DNA from: Benincasa hispida
Lineage: Eukaryota > Streptophyta > Magnoliopsida > Cucurbitales > Cucurbitaceae
Assembly: GCF_009727055.1 (NCBI RefSeq)
Contig: NC_052349.1
Coordinates: 33,491,790 to 33,555,789, forward strand
Length of the DNA: 64,000 bases
Direction of reading: 5' to 3'
Shown here in pieces: positions 33,960 through 44,987 of the stretch. The notes under the pieces were generated by a model. That model worked only from the letters and a program-made list of their open reading frames with translations. It ran no database searches and had not been told where the DNA came from. A program made the translations under genes and the position numbers. Every line of letters starts with the position of its first letter. Positions within the stretch are counted from its first letter, which is position 1.

Positions 33960-34221
33960 GTATTAACTCTTTTCTCAATTCCGCCGCATAGAATCTATAC
34001 CTTAAACCAACATACCAACCAACTCATTGTTTTATTTGTCACCGCAAAGGAATCAGAAATCACCATCGCATACTATCTCCATAGTCCCTGTGTTTGACCC
34101 TGGGCTTACCAGGAAACCTAGTAGAATTTACACTTGGATGTTGCTAGAAAAACTTGCAAGCACCATGCATACATCACCATCGCAATATACACCATTATTT
34201 CATCATATTCACAATGCATCA
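33960..34221 (+). repeat. 3' LTR of L, last 262 bases
   Basis: Matches 25431-25695 (AATTCC.CCGCATAGAATC through CACAATGCATCA) and is followed by the GCAAC target duplication. Confidence 0.87.
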
Positions 34222-34515
34222 GCAACTTCTCACGATCGCATACGATGGGTTTGGATCGCAATATACACCATGACTTTGCGGTTACAACCTTTCAAGCTCG
34301 CAGATGCCTAATTCCTTGGATCGCAATTTTACTTGCGCCACCGCATTTTTCTTGCACAAAATTAGTAAATTAACTTCTTTTATGCGATGTGCGCATGCGA
34401 TCGCAATTTTCTCAGTTGAACACTTTTGGACATGATATTGTTTATTTTTACCGTCGCATTCCCTTATTGTTTTACTTATTTATGCTGTAATAACATGCAT
34501 TTCTACCAATTATCA
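34222..34515 (-). repeat. Solo LTR K, first about 290 bases
   Basis: Begins (plus coordinates) with the GCAAC duplication. The reverse complement runs TGATAATTGG..GAAATGCATGTTATTAC, the start of the gypsy LTR. CATAC follows at 34516-34520. Confidence 0.85.
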
Positions 34516-34520
34516 CATAC

Positions 34521-35464
34521 CCCCAAAACGAGCTAGGAAATTGAGCATAACTCATCATAGAACGAACCATGTCTAACAATGTTCCATTTCTCCTTTCTAA
34601 TACACTATTCTTCTGAGGTGTACTACGTGCTAAGAGTTGGGATTGAATTCCATGTTCTATCATATAGTCTTGGAATTTTAAATCCATGTACTCTCCACCT
34701 CGATCAGATTGAACTTTTTTAATTATTTTACCTAACAGGTTTTCAACTTCGGTCTTGTACTCCTTAAACTTTTCAAAGGCTTTAGATTTATGTTCCATTA
34801 GGTATAAGTAACCATATCTCGAATAATCATCTATGAACGAGACCTAGAATAAACATCTATGAACGAGATGAAGTATTCATACCTTCATCGAGCTTTTACA
34901 TTCATTGGACCATAAAGATATAAATGTGTGAGCTCGAAGGGCTCTTTGGCTCCATTACCTTTTTCCACTAAAAGGTCTTTTAGTCCTTTTTCCTTTAAGA
35001 CAAGATTCATATGGAGGTAATGAATCATCTTCTAACTCATTTAGAAGTTCATTCTTTACCAGTCTCCCGATCCTATTGAGATTTATGTGACCTAATCTTA
35101 AATGCCAAATATAGGTATTATTGTTACTTGGAGAAATTCTTTGCCTTTTAGTTTGAGTATTCGCAGTTTTAAACATCTCATGATTCAAAAGTGCTTTTGA
35201 TTCAGTTGGTCTTAACACATATAATTTATCTTCTATTTTAATTGAACAAATCATGATGCCATTTTTCATAATGAATGCTTCATTAAATGAAAAAGAAATA
35301 AAATATGATTGTTCAATTAAATAAGAAATAGATACAAGGTTCCTATTAATTTTGTGATCTATATACAATTTTTCCAAAATTAAGTATCTATTTCTGAAAA
35401 ACAACTTAGTAGCTCCCACTGCACGAGTTGAAATGGAATCTCTCATTCCAACCTTGAGAGTCAT
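34521..35464 (-). pseudogene. Pre-integrase and integrase of element G
   Basis: Minus strand. The frame 35464-34955 starts in the protease C-terminus (LKVGMRDSIS, NRNLVSISYLIEQ) and covers the zinc finger WHLRLGHINL..., where the first Cys is Tyr (PPYESC). After a break near 34950-34800, the frame 34798-34472 holds EKFKEYKTEVENLLGK, QSDRGGEYMDL with the second Asp, and LERRNGTLLD with the Glu. The end of that frame (VIIGRNACYY...) is encoded by LTR K, not by pol. Confidence 0.82.
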
Positions 35465-35600
35465 TTCACCCTCCTCGAGCTGCTAGAAGGAACTAATTCC
35501 TTGTAACAAAGAACAAAGGTGATTAGTGGCTTTCGAATCAAGTATCCAGGCATTATGGTCTTTTTCCACTAAACAAGTTTCTAGGACTAGTAAATCATAT
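35465..35600 (-). pseudogene. Protease of element G
   Basis: Minus-strand reading gives NAWILDSKATN, so the active site is D-S-K-A rather than D-S-G-A. Preceded by KYDLLVLETCLVEKD. Short indels follow. Confidence 0.7.
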
Positions 35601-36455
35601 TTACCTTCATTGTCTTTCTTCTTCTCGGTGAGATACTTGAGGCAATTGCGTTTCTATTGACTATCCACATTACAGTGGAAGTATTTGCCCTTGCCGATCA
35701 CCTTGGCCTTGCCTTTGCCTTTTTCAGTAGTGGGAGCCTTCCCCTTCCTTCATTTCTTTTTCTGGATCTTCTTAGAACCAGAAGACAAGGGAAAAAACTT
35801 AGTTCCAGAGGATGAACTCTTTGGAAAACTTCATGGAATGGGAAACATTTTCCTATCTTCTACTAGTCCCTTACTTTTTATGAGAGACTGATAAGTCTAT
35901 AACTCATTCAGAAGCGTAGTTATGTTGTACTCTATTTTATTCATAATCGCAGTGCTGCGGAATTGAAGAAAACTCTTCAGAAGAGATTTTAAAGTAAAGG
36001 AAACCTGACTTTCCTTGTCGATGACCGCATCGTTTGTCTCAGCGACATTGAAGTCGACCATTAGAACGAGAACATGCTCTCTCACTGATTGGCCTTCCTT
36101 CATGTACACGTTATAAACATACTTGACGGCCTCGTGTCAGATCTGAAAGGATGGTTGTCAAAACATCTCTTAGAGGAACTCGTACAGTGATCATAGCCTC
36201 GTGTTTCTTGGTAAGAACGTTAGACGGACTTGCCAAGATATAGACTTGGGCCTTGTCATTGGCCTTAATCTAGCAGTCATAAGCATCCTTTAATGCTTGG
36301 GATGCATTACAAGTGGGGATTGGAGGACATTCCTATATTAAGATGAATCGTAGATCATCTATAACTAGAATTGTATTCAAGTTAGATTTCCACGTTGCAT
36401 AATTTTCTCTAGTTAGTTTTTCATTCTTAATTAAGGAAATGATTGTGGAAGACAT
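35601..36455 (-). pseudogene. gag of element G
   Basis: Start ATG (minus) at 36455, then MSSTIISLI..NYATWKSNLNTILV, the copia capsid start. Several frameshifts follow. An open part, 36109-35897, reads VREHVLVLMVDFNVAE to YNITTLLNEL. The knuckle region near 35650-35690 (GKYFHCNVDSQ) has lost its first Cys. Followed by the protease. Confidence 0.78.
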
Positions 36456-36920
36456 GCTGAAACAAATAACAAAAAAATGACTATATTTGTTATGTTTGTC
36501 TTAACCCATTATAAAACAACTATCTAATCAATTTAGCAAAAACAAGTAATCGAAGAATCCTAATTAAACTATTGATTTAGATTTTGCAACGATACTTCAG
36601 AGGTTTATAGCAACAACTACCGAAGGTGATCAGCTACCCCTCCCCTGAATTGAGACAATACCAGAATAACTCTTATTCCAATAGTTCTTAGCTACCATTT
36701 TTCGGTCAAGGATTCGCTATCTAGCTTAATTCATCCCACAAGTGTGACCCCATCATTTTCAGATCCTAGAGGTACACTTCAACAGGCTACCATAAGGAAA
36801 GACAACTATTGAAGATTAACCTAAGAAACCCTATCCATTATTGGATTTTGCGTTGTTTCAAATCCTATGATCAGGCCCTCCGAAGGGATGATCGCTCTAA
36901 GATGACACGTAGGCAGACCA
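36456..36920 (-). other. Leader of element G, part 1
   Basis: Non-coding. The minus strand matches the family leader before gag (for example the CCTTCGGAGGG word at about 36888). Ends at the insertion of F. Confidence 0.75.
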
Positions 36921-38735
36921 TGTAAGCCCTCTCTTCTTATACTATTTCTTGGAAAATTAGGAAGCATTTAATTGAGATTGAACTCGAGGACTCGAGATAA
37001 AGTTTGATATGGATCTCTTGTTAAGATTTATAATTAAAAATAAAAAGATTTGGATTGACGTTTGTTTCATTTAGGAAGAGGAAATAAGGATTAGAGGAAT
37101 AATTTGAGGGTAACGATCCTAGCTAAGCATGTAGAGTAGATTTGATGATGAATTTGGCATGTTCAGAACAGATGAAAGTCAATTGTCAAAGTCAACGGTC
37201 AAATGGTCAAAGTCAAAGTAAAAAAGTCAACATTTTGAAAAGTGATGAAATTTTTGTAATTTCTAAGTTTTAAAGGTAAATTTGGCCTGTTTAAAACTTA
37301 TTGGGCATAACTGAGCTAGAAATTAAAGGAAATTAAGGGAGAAAAAAAAAGATTAGAACCGAGAGGAAGAGGAAAAAAGAGAACTTGAAAGATTTTGGAA
37401 AAATTGAGGTGCTTTCTATTGAAATTTCTCATTGGATGGCTTTGAGGTTGAGGGTTAATCATATGGGCACGTGTTAAACCAAAAACTGAAGTTGGAAAAT
37501 GAAGAGAGAGAGGGAATTTCGAATTTTCTAAGTTACGCTAACCGAAGAAGAGGAAAAAGTTGTTTTCGAATTAGGGTCGTTCTTATGAAGGAAAATTAGG
37601 CAAAAAGCAACCAAATTAAAGAGGGAGTAAAGAAAAAGCTCGTGGGAGGCTTTATTTGAAGAAATTTTGAAGGAGAAGTAAGAAAAACGAAGAAAAACAG
37701 TGGCACTAAAGTTATCGCGAAAACAGAGGATGCACGAGTTTTTAGTAAATTTGTGGAGTTAGAGGGTAATTCGAAGCTCCAACTTTAAAGGTAAGTTACT
37801 CATAAGGTCCTTCTAGAGTTATCGCGAAAATAGAGGATTCTCAGAAAATGATGAATTTATGTCTGAAACACTCACTGGAAAAACAGAGGTCAAATCTAGA
37901 AATTTTTGGGCTAGATGTTGAAGAAAGAGTTAACTTTCCTGGTTGACTTCTGTCTGACATCTATTGTCTGTCATTAAAAGCTGAAAAAATAATTTTAGGT
38001 TAATTGAGGTGTTCTCAAGCATAATTAGGGATCCAATTGGTATTGTTATGATATCTTAAACTTGAAATTAGAAGAAATTGGGATCCTAAGTCAACTTTGA
38101 AGTTGATGAAGGGGTTAATTTAAAGTAAACCCTAATTAGGGTTAATGAGAAAAATTAAGGAAAATTGGAATAGAATTAGTTCTTATTGAAGATTGATTTT
38201 AAGGTCTTGAGTTAATTTTAGACCAATTGAAGGACCAAATTACAAAGCAACTCTACCTTGAATCAAATTAGGGATTTAGGAAAAGTGTAAGTGAAATTCG
38301 TTATGCTTGAAGATTAATTTTCAAATAATTGGATTATGGTCATGTGGAGGATAACTAGAAGATTATCAATATAATTTGAGGATAATCGGGAGATGGAGAG
38401 ACCGAAATTATGAGGAGCCGGTTAACAGTGAGTAGTATGCTATGATTTATGAAATGTGATGGCATGATCTGTTTTACTTGTCTGATATTTCAAAAATATT
38501 TAAATCACAATTTATAAACTCTCGATGGTTTTATATGATCTTGACTTATCAAAATGTAGATTGGAATCGGAGTTTACATACTTGTGATATGTATGGTTTT
38601 TATGAAAACCTCTTGATGGTGGAATCAAGGTTGTTGAATGGTTGTGGAAATGGTTTGAAACTACTTAATCTTGTACCCGAGAGGTGGTTATTTTCCCATG
38701 CTAATTGAATGTGTTTCAGTAGCACTGCTAGGGAG

Positions 38736-38899
38736 ATCAAGGGGCTATTAGGGTAAGATGTGGCCAGAGTATATCGGGAAGTCCAGAGGAACCTGTGCCT
38801 GTAGCGCCACCTAGGCTATCAAGGGGCTATCACCGGGGTCAAATGTGGCCAGAGTATACTAGGGAGTCCAGAGTAACCTGGGCCTGTGGTGTGTATCTA
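38736..38899 (+). repeat. 82-bp tandem duplication in F 5' LTR
   Basis: ATCAAGGGGCTAT begins two successive related units (38736 and 38818), each containing TGGCCAGAGTATA and AGTCCAGAG.AACCTG. The same two units occur in the 3' LTR (44071-44235), so the duplication predates insertion. Confidence 0.8.
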
Positions 38900-38901
38900 T
38901 G

Positions 38902-39018
38902 CTTAGTCTTGAGGCAGCTCTGCATGCACATATGACCTTGTGATTTGGTTTACACCGCGNCTTAGTCTTGAGGCAGCTCTGCATGCACATATGACCTTGT
39001 GATTTGGTTTACACCGCG
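38902..39018 (+). repeat. 58-bp perfect duplication around a single N
   Basis: 38902-38959 and 38961-39018 are identical and separated by one N at 38960. The 3' LTR has a single copy. It looks like two contig ends that overlap but were not merged. Confidence 0.88.
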
Positions 39019-39707
39019 GGGGGCATTCTTTGTCCAGAGTAACCCGCCATTTTAAATGAGTATTTGGGTACAGAGTTGGTGTTGTTTTCTCATAACGACT
39101 GAATGCTTTATAATGTGCTTATGAGAGTTGACTATGCCACTATTTTACTATCATGCATTTGAGATGTTGAATCTTTTATATTTTGTTCAATGATTTACTG
39201 ATTGATTTGATAAACTTTATTGATGATTTAGAAATCGATAGCTTATATTTACATTAAACTACCGCTCACTGTGCTTTAGCTTATGCTTTCAATGTTTTAT
39301 GTTTTTCCCCACCCCAGGTAGCGACAAAGTTCCCAGTGCTTGTTGAGCCGTCAAATGCCACTAGTGTTGTTAAACATCTGTTGTATTGTTTGTGCAAGTA
39401 TTTGAGAGTATTCCATAATAGCTAAAACTTGTGAGTTACATGTCATGGGAGGTTTTGTTCAAAATAATCCTTACCATTGGTCTGTAAATTTTTTTTAAAT
39501 AGTATTGTGATTTAAACTGAATCAAATTCCTAAACTCTGTCAATGAACATAGATTATTTTTTAAAGTGGGTTTAGGAGTCTGGGTTAGATCTTGAGTATA
39601 GGATATTTAAGAGTTGGGACGTCAGATGTCATAGAGAGAAGTGATGTTTAATGTCTTCACTCTTCATTCTAGGTTAGAAAGGAAATCTGAAACGGGGTGT
39701 GAGAACT

Positions 39708-39720
39708 TGGTATCAGAGCA
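39708..39720 (+). other. Primer binding site of element F
   Basis: TGGTATCAGAGCA a few bases after the 5' LTR end. tRNA-iMet type. Confidence 0.85.
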
Positions 39721-39973
39721 TGATTTTGGGAAGCCTAAGGGTTTTGGGTCAGAAAGTCAGTATGAGTTAGAGATGCATTAGTAAGTTGCATTAGTCTTTT
39801 CACTAAAGGTGTGTGATACATCATTGCATTGTACGAAACACATATCATTTTAGCAAACGACAAAGGCAAGCATTAGAAGGAACTGTAAGTGCTAGTTGTG
39901 AACCTAGTGTGAAAAGAAGAGTTTGGTGGCGAAACTATGTACTTCCAAACTGAGATTGACCTAAAGGAAACCG

Positions 39974-40380
39974 ATGAAGGGTCATTTAAATCAGGAAGTT
40001 GCTATAGGAACTAGTGATGGACAGGATAATCCTGTGAAAAGTTTCGAGATTGAATTCTTGAAAGCATTGAGAGCAACAGTTTTCACTAGAGCAATTGATT
40101 CTATGGATGCAATAATCTGGTTAGCCAAGTTAAGAGAATGCTTCAGAATGACGAACTGTCCTACCCACAAAAGAGTAAAACTTGCTACATCCTTGTTTCA
40201 AGGTGAAGCTGAGAACTTATGACACATGTTTAAAATCAGTTATAAAGAAAAGGGAGAGATAAGTTGGGAAAAGTTTGAGGAAACTTTCCATGAAGAGCTT
40301 GATCCATAGTCTCTGTAGTGAAAAACAGAAGTAAATTTTGAGGTTGGTAGAGTGTTTCAAAACCGTATGGAGAAAAGTTT
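39974..40380 (+). pseudogene. gag of element F, capsid part
   Basis: The frame from 39974 reads EFLKALRATVFTRAIDSMDAIIWLAKLRECFRMTNCPTHKRVKLA-like residues, typical of plant Ty3/gypsy gag (capsid N-lobe, F.G and A..WL.. pattern). A stop (TGA) replaces the usual Trp after AENL. Reading on gives KISYKEKGEISWEKFEETFHEELDP, the next conserved gag segment, then stops. It would form particles if intact. Confidence 0.75.
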
Positions 40381-41640
40381 AAGGAATGATTTAAGTGTGC
40401 AATTGTTGAATTTGAAAATGAAACTGATAGGTGTAAAAGGTCTGAGAATGGACTATGGGATGAAATTCAAACCTCTGTCATAGTAAGTGCATAGTGGAGA
40501 GATTTCTCAAAACTGGTAGAGGTAACTAAAAGAGTGGAGAAAAGTTTGTTAGGAAGAAGCGATAAAAGGAAAACAAAAAGGGATATTTATATGGGCAAAT
40601 CCTTGAATACACCGCATGAACAGTTAAATAGGAGATTTATACCTATAGTCATGAGCAGAGGAAGTTTCAAGTCAAGGTATGATTTAAGAATGAAAGCAAA
40701 AAGAGAAACCAAGGGTTAGGAGACTCTATCTGTCCTGTAGTTATATCTGAGAAGCCAGGTAAGACACAACCCATAGAATTAGTAGCAAGTGTAGATGTGC
40801 AATCTATTATTCATCTTGTGGCAAGCATCAATGGGGTCAGTGAATTGTGAACAACGTGGTCATTATAGGAAAAAGTGTCCATAGTTGTTACATAGGGGTG
40901 TTATGCAAAAGAATAATTTGTTGTTTGGGAGTTCATTGTATAGGATATTTATGGGTTGGGTTCTTGTGTGTTGTGTTGTTTTCTTCACTATGTGGGTTTG
41001 TTAGTATTAACGACATAGAGGTGTGGTTTAATATCTTGAGGTATCCAGAAGTGGATGTAACTCTTGAAATAACATAAAGGAGTGGCAGGAGAATCCTTTA
41101 AGCTAGTATGTACTTGCTAAAGAAAGAAGACGAGTTATTATAAAACGATAGCTCAAATGTTGAGTTATGTACTAGAAGTGTTAGTTAACAAGATTGATTG
41201 GTGGTGTGAAAAATTCCTAGATATTTGGCCTTAGTAGTCTGGCATGGTATCTAGGACAAAATGACCTTTTCAGCAATGTACAGGTTGGCTCTGGAAGAGT
41301 TGGAAAAAGTGTTGGGGAATCCAACTATGGGAACCAGTGGATAAGAGTTACTCCTAACTGGTATATTTTTTGTGATGTATCAATACAGATTGGGTTCAGG
41401 AAAGGAAATCAATTGGTCTTAAGTCAGTATAAGTTACTCTAGGAATGTTAAAATTATTAGAGAGAGACTAAAGGCAACTCAAAATTGACAAATAGTTATA
41501 CAGGCGGTTTAAGGAAAGATTGAGGAAAGAAATACATAACCCTGTAACAACCAGTGCTGAGTAAAAAGAATTTTCTAACTAGTGGAAGTCTCTATGTGAA
41601 TGGAAAAGAGTGTGATGGAAGAAAACTAGGCAGGAGGAAT
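40381..41640 (+). other. Decayed gag linker and unassigned internal DNA of F
   Basis: A basic, lysine-rich stretch (about 40534-40719) is followed by a half zinc knuckle (CEQRGHYRKKCP, 40846-40880) missing its first Cys. I recognise nothing from about 40900 to 41640. Small frames there have no family features. Confidence 0.5.
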
Positions 41641-41685
41641 AGTTTATAGTGGTAATGGATTTATATCTCCAAGTCCATCTGTTGA

Positions 41686-41980
41686 ATGACAAGAAGTGAG
41701 GGGAATAAAAGATTTTCACTTCAAATATCTAATAAAGGAACTTTAAAATCCAAGCATGGAAGTACATCGGGTTCTGATTTGAGTTTGAGTAAAGAAAATC
41801 GGGGAACAGAGGGAACTGTTTTTTATGAGCAACTTAAAGAATTTGTTGCTAGTGTTAAAAGGAGATCTTTGTGTTTAGTATGCAACAGGTATCATTAGGA
41901 AAAGTGTTTGAATGAAACTCATACTTGTTATAAATGTGGACAACCTGGTCACCATAAAAGAGAATGTCCACAATTAATGG
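41686..41980 (+). pseudogene. Second gag tail with two zinc knuckles, element F
   Basis: The frame from 41686 is serine/lysine-rich and ends in CLVCNRYH then a stop; reading on gives KC, then CYKCGQPGHHKRECPQ, a perfect CCHC knuckle (about 41927-41968). This is a second gag C-terminus after the one at 40846, so the internal region may be a deletion/duplication product of two gag ends. The 3' end motif follows at once. Confidence 0.7.
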
Positions 41981-42041
41981 AAGTTTGTTACCCACAGTTA
42001 TTCATCTGACGACCTTACCTGAATTTCGAGGACGAAATTCT

Positions 42042-42052
42042 AAAACAGGGGG
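42042..42052 (+). other. Polypurine tract of element F
   Basis: AAAACAGGGGG just after GAATTTCGAGGACGAAATTC. It lies about eight bases before the TGTAAGCC that I take as LTR start, so the LTR border could be slightly to the left. Confidence 0.65.
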
Positions 42053-42060
42053 TAATAACT

Positions 42061-44987
42061 TGTAAGCCATCTCTTCTTCTACTATTTCTTGAAATATTAG
42101 GAAGCATATAATTGAGATTGAACTCGGGGATTTGAGATAAAGTTTGACGTAGATCTCTTGTTAAGATTTATAATTAAAAATAAAAAGATTTGGATTGACG
42201 TTGTTTCACTTAGGAAGAGGAAATAAGGATTCGAGGAATAATTTGAGGGTAACGAACCTAGTTAAGCATGTAAAGTAAATTCGATGATAAATTTGGCATG
42301 CTTGGGATAGATACAAGTCAATTGTCAAAGTCAACGGTAAAATGATCAAAGTCAAAGTAAAAAAGTCAACATTTTGAAAAGTGGTGAAATTTTAGTAATT
42401 TCTGAGTTTTAAAGGTAAGTTTGGCTTATTTAAGACTTATTTGGCATAACTGAGCTGGAAATTAAAGGAAATTAAGGGAACACTAATGAGAACCGAGAGG
42501 AAGAGGAAAAAAGAGAACTTGAGAGATTTTGGAAAAATTGAGATGCTTTCTATTGAAATTTCTCATTGGATGGCTTTGAGGTTAAGGGTTAATCATCTGG
42601 GCACATGCTAAACCGAAAATTGAAGCTGGAAAATGGAGAGAGAGAGGGAATTTCGAATTTTCTGAGTTTGGCCAACCGAAGAAGAGGAAAAGGTTGTTTT
42701 CGAATTAGGGCCATTCTTGTAAAGGAAAATTGGACAAAATGCAACCAAATTAAAGAGGGATTAAATAAAAGTCTCATGGGAGGCTTGATTTGAAGAAAAT
42801 TTGAAGGAGAAGTAAGGAAAATGAAGAAAAACAATGGTGCTAGAGTTATCACGAAAACAAAGGATGCTCGGGTTTTTAGCAAATTCGTGGAGTTAAAGGC
42901 TAATTCTAAGCTCCAACTTTAAAGGTAAGTTACTTATAAGGTCCTTTTATAGTTATACGGTCTTTAATTTCATCGTTATTGGTTGGAATTTTTTATTTTA
43001 TGTTCTGAAAGTTCTGCATTTTCTTGCCGGAAAAACAGGGATACCATGGAGAGATTGACCGATTTGGGGAGTTCTAGGGTGATCCAGACGTCCAAACTTT
43101 GAGGTAAGTTAATTAAGAGGATGGGTAAAAGCTTTGTATAGCTAATTAAGCTTTAAATGGCCAGAAAATGATGAATTTAAGTTTGAAACGCTCACCGGAA
43201 AAACAGAGGTCAAATCTGGAAATTTCTGGGCTGGAGGTTGAAGAAAGAGTTGACTTTCCTGGTTTGACTCCTGTCTGACATCTATTGTTCATCAATAAAA
43301 TCTGGTGTTCTCAAGCATAATTAGGGATTCAATTGGTATTGTTATGACACTTAATTAGAAGAAATTGGGATCCTAAGTCACCTTTGAAGTTGATTAAGGG
43401 GATAATTTAAAGTAAATCCTAATTAGGGTTATTGAGAAAAATTAAGAAAAATTGGAATAAAATTAGTTCTTATTGAAGATTAATTTTAAGGTCTAGAATT
43501 AATTTTAGTGCAATTGAAGGACCAAATTACAAAGCAAACTCTACATTGAATCAAATTAGGGATTTGGGAAAAGTTTAAGTGAAATTCATTATACTTGAAG
43601 ATGAATTTTCAAATAATTGGATTATGGTCATGTGGAGGATAACTAGAGGATTATCAGTATAATTTTAGGATAAACGGGAGATGGAGAAACCGAAATTATG
43701 AGGAGGAGCCGGTTAACAATGAGTGGTTTATTTTAGAATGTTTTGATATAAAAACTAATTATATATTATAGTATGCTATGATTTATGAAATGTGATGGCA
43801 TGATCTGTTTTACTTGTCTGATATTTCAAAAATGTTTAAATCGTGATTTCAAAACTCTCGATGGTTTTATATGATCTTTATTTATCAAAATATAGTTGGA
43901 ATCGGAGTATACATACTTGTGATATGTATGGTTTTTATGAAAACCTCTTGATGGTGGAATCAAGGTTGTTGAATGGTTGCAGAAATGGTTTCAAACTATT
44001 GATTCTTGTACCCGAGAGATGATTATTTTCTGGTGCTACTTGAATGTGTTTCAGTAGAATTGTTCAGGCGATCAGGGGGCTACTGGGGTCAGATGTGGTC
44101 GAAGTATACTGGGAAGTCTAGAGGAACTTGCGCTTGTAGCGCCACCCGGGCTATCATGGGGCTACCACTGGGGTCAAGTATGGCCAGAATATACCGGGGA
44201 GTCCAGAGTAACCTGGCCTTATGGTGTGTATCTATGCCTAGCCTTGAGGCGGCTCTGCATGTACGTATGACCTTGTGATTTGGTTTATACTGTGGGGGGC
44301 ATTGTTTGTCTAGAGTAACCCGCCATTGTAAACGAGTATTTGGGTACAGAATTGGTGTTGTTTTCTGATAACGACTGAATGCTTTATAATGTGTTTATGA
44401 GAGTTGATCGTGCCACTGTTTTACTAGCACGTGTTTCAGATGTTGTTGAATCTTTTATACTTTATTCAATGATTTACTGAATGATTTGATAAACTTTATT
44501 GATGATTTAGAAAGCGATAGCTTAAGTTTATATTAAACTACCACTCACTGGGCTTTAGCTCATGCTTTCAATGTTTTATGTTTTTCCCCACCCCCAGGTA
44601 GCGACAAAGTTCCCGGTGCTTGCTGAGCCGTCAAATGCCACTAGTGTTGTTAAACATCTGTTGTATTGTTTGTGCATGTATTTGAGAGTATTCCATAATA
44701 GCTAAAACTTATGAGTTACATGTCATGGGATGTTTTGTTCAAAATAATCCTTGTTATTGGTCTATAATTATTTTTTTTTAAATAGTATTGTAATTTAAAC
44801 TAAATCAAATTCCTAAACTCTGTCAATGAACATAGATTATTTTTTAAAATGGGTTTAGAAGTCTGGGTTAGATCTTGAGTACAGGATATGTTAAGAGTTG
44901 AGACATTAAATGTCATAGAGAGAAGTGATATTTAACGTCTTCACGCTTCGTTCTAGGTTAGAAGGAAAATTTGAAGTGGGGTGTGAC
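42061..44987 (+). repeat. 3' LTR of element F
   Basis: Collinear with the 5' LTR and about 145 bp longer overall. Ends GGGGTGTGA(CA), then antisense leader of G resumes. It carries the 82-bp tandem pair at 44071-44235. Small frames within are not genes. Confidence 0.82.
44071..44235 (+). repeat. 82-bp tandem duplication in F 3' LTR
   Basis: Two units starting ATCAGGGGGCTAC and ATCATGGGGCTAC, homologous to those at 38736. Confidence 0.78.

Larger units (their letters stand above)
23756..34221 (+). mobile_element. Ty3/gypsy non-autonomous gag-protease element L
   Basis: Both ends are present: it begins TGACAACGGG (TGATAACGGG in the other LTR) and ends GCATCA, with the 5-bp target duplication GCAAC at 23751-23755 and 34222-34226. 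Order: 5' LTR, PBS, gag, protease, about 1.2 kb non-coding, polypurine tract, 3' LTR. There is no RT, RNase H or integrase of gypsy type anywhere between the LTRs. The gag and protease resemble the OTA/Athila side of plant Ty3/gypsy (inference from motifs). The 3' LTR holds truncated copia E. Confidence 0.88.
36921..39703 (+). repeat. 5' LTR of element F
   Basis: Starts TGTAAGCC and ends near GGGGTGTGA. Collinear with 42061-44987, but it lacks about 190 bp found there at about 42955-43150. By eye the first about 150 bases of the pair differ at roughly one position in twelve, so the insertion is old. It contains a one-N gap with a duplicated flank (see 38902). The end position is approximate. 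Confidence 0.82.
36921..44987 (+). mobile_element. Ty3/gypsy-like gag-only element F
   Basis: Two direct LTRs of about 2.8-2.9 kb enclose an internal region of only about 2.4 kb with a PBS, a gag and a polypurine tract. There is no protease active site, RT, RNase H or integrase that I could find. The flanks are the antisense leader of G on both sides (GACCA on the left; CACCA or ACCATA on the right), so the exact target duplication is uncertain by a base or two. The FEDEILKQG-like words before the polypurine tract resemble chromovirus (Tekay/Del) 3' ends. Confidence 0.8.

Noticed and set aside
34490..34540. The gypsy LTR start follows copia GGGGGTATG as if it were a gypsy polypurine tract, suggesting a template-switch chimera
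   Set aside because: CATAC target duplications on both sides of the gypsy block and collinear integrase across it show an ordinary insertion; the resemblance to GGGGGTG is coincidence or mild site preference.
38478..38708. 76-codon frame as a host gene
   Set aside because: It lies within the F LTR and its counterpart in the other LTR (43808-44040) is not open in the same way.
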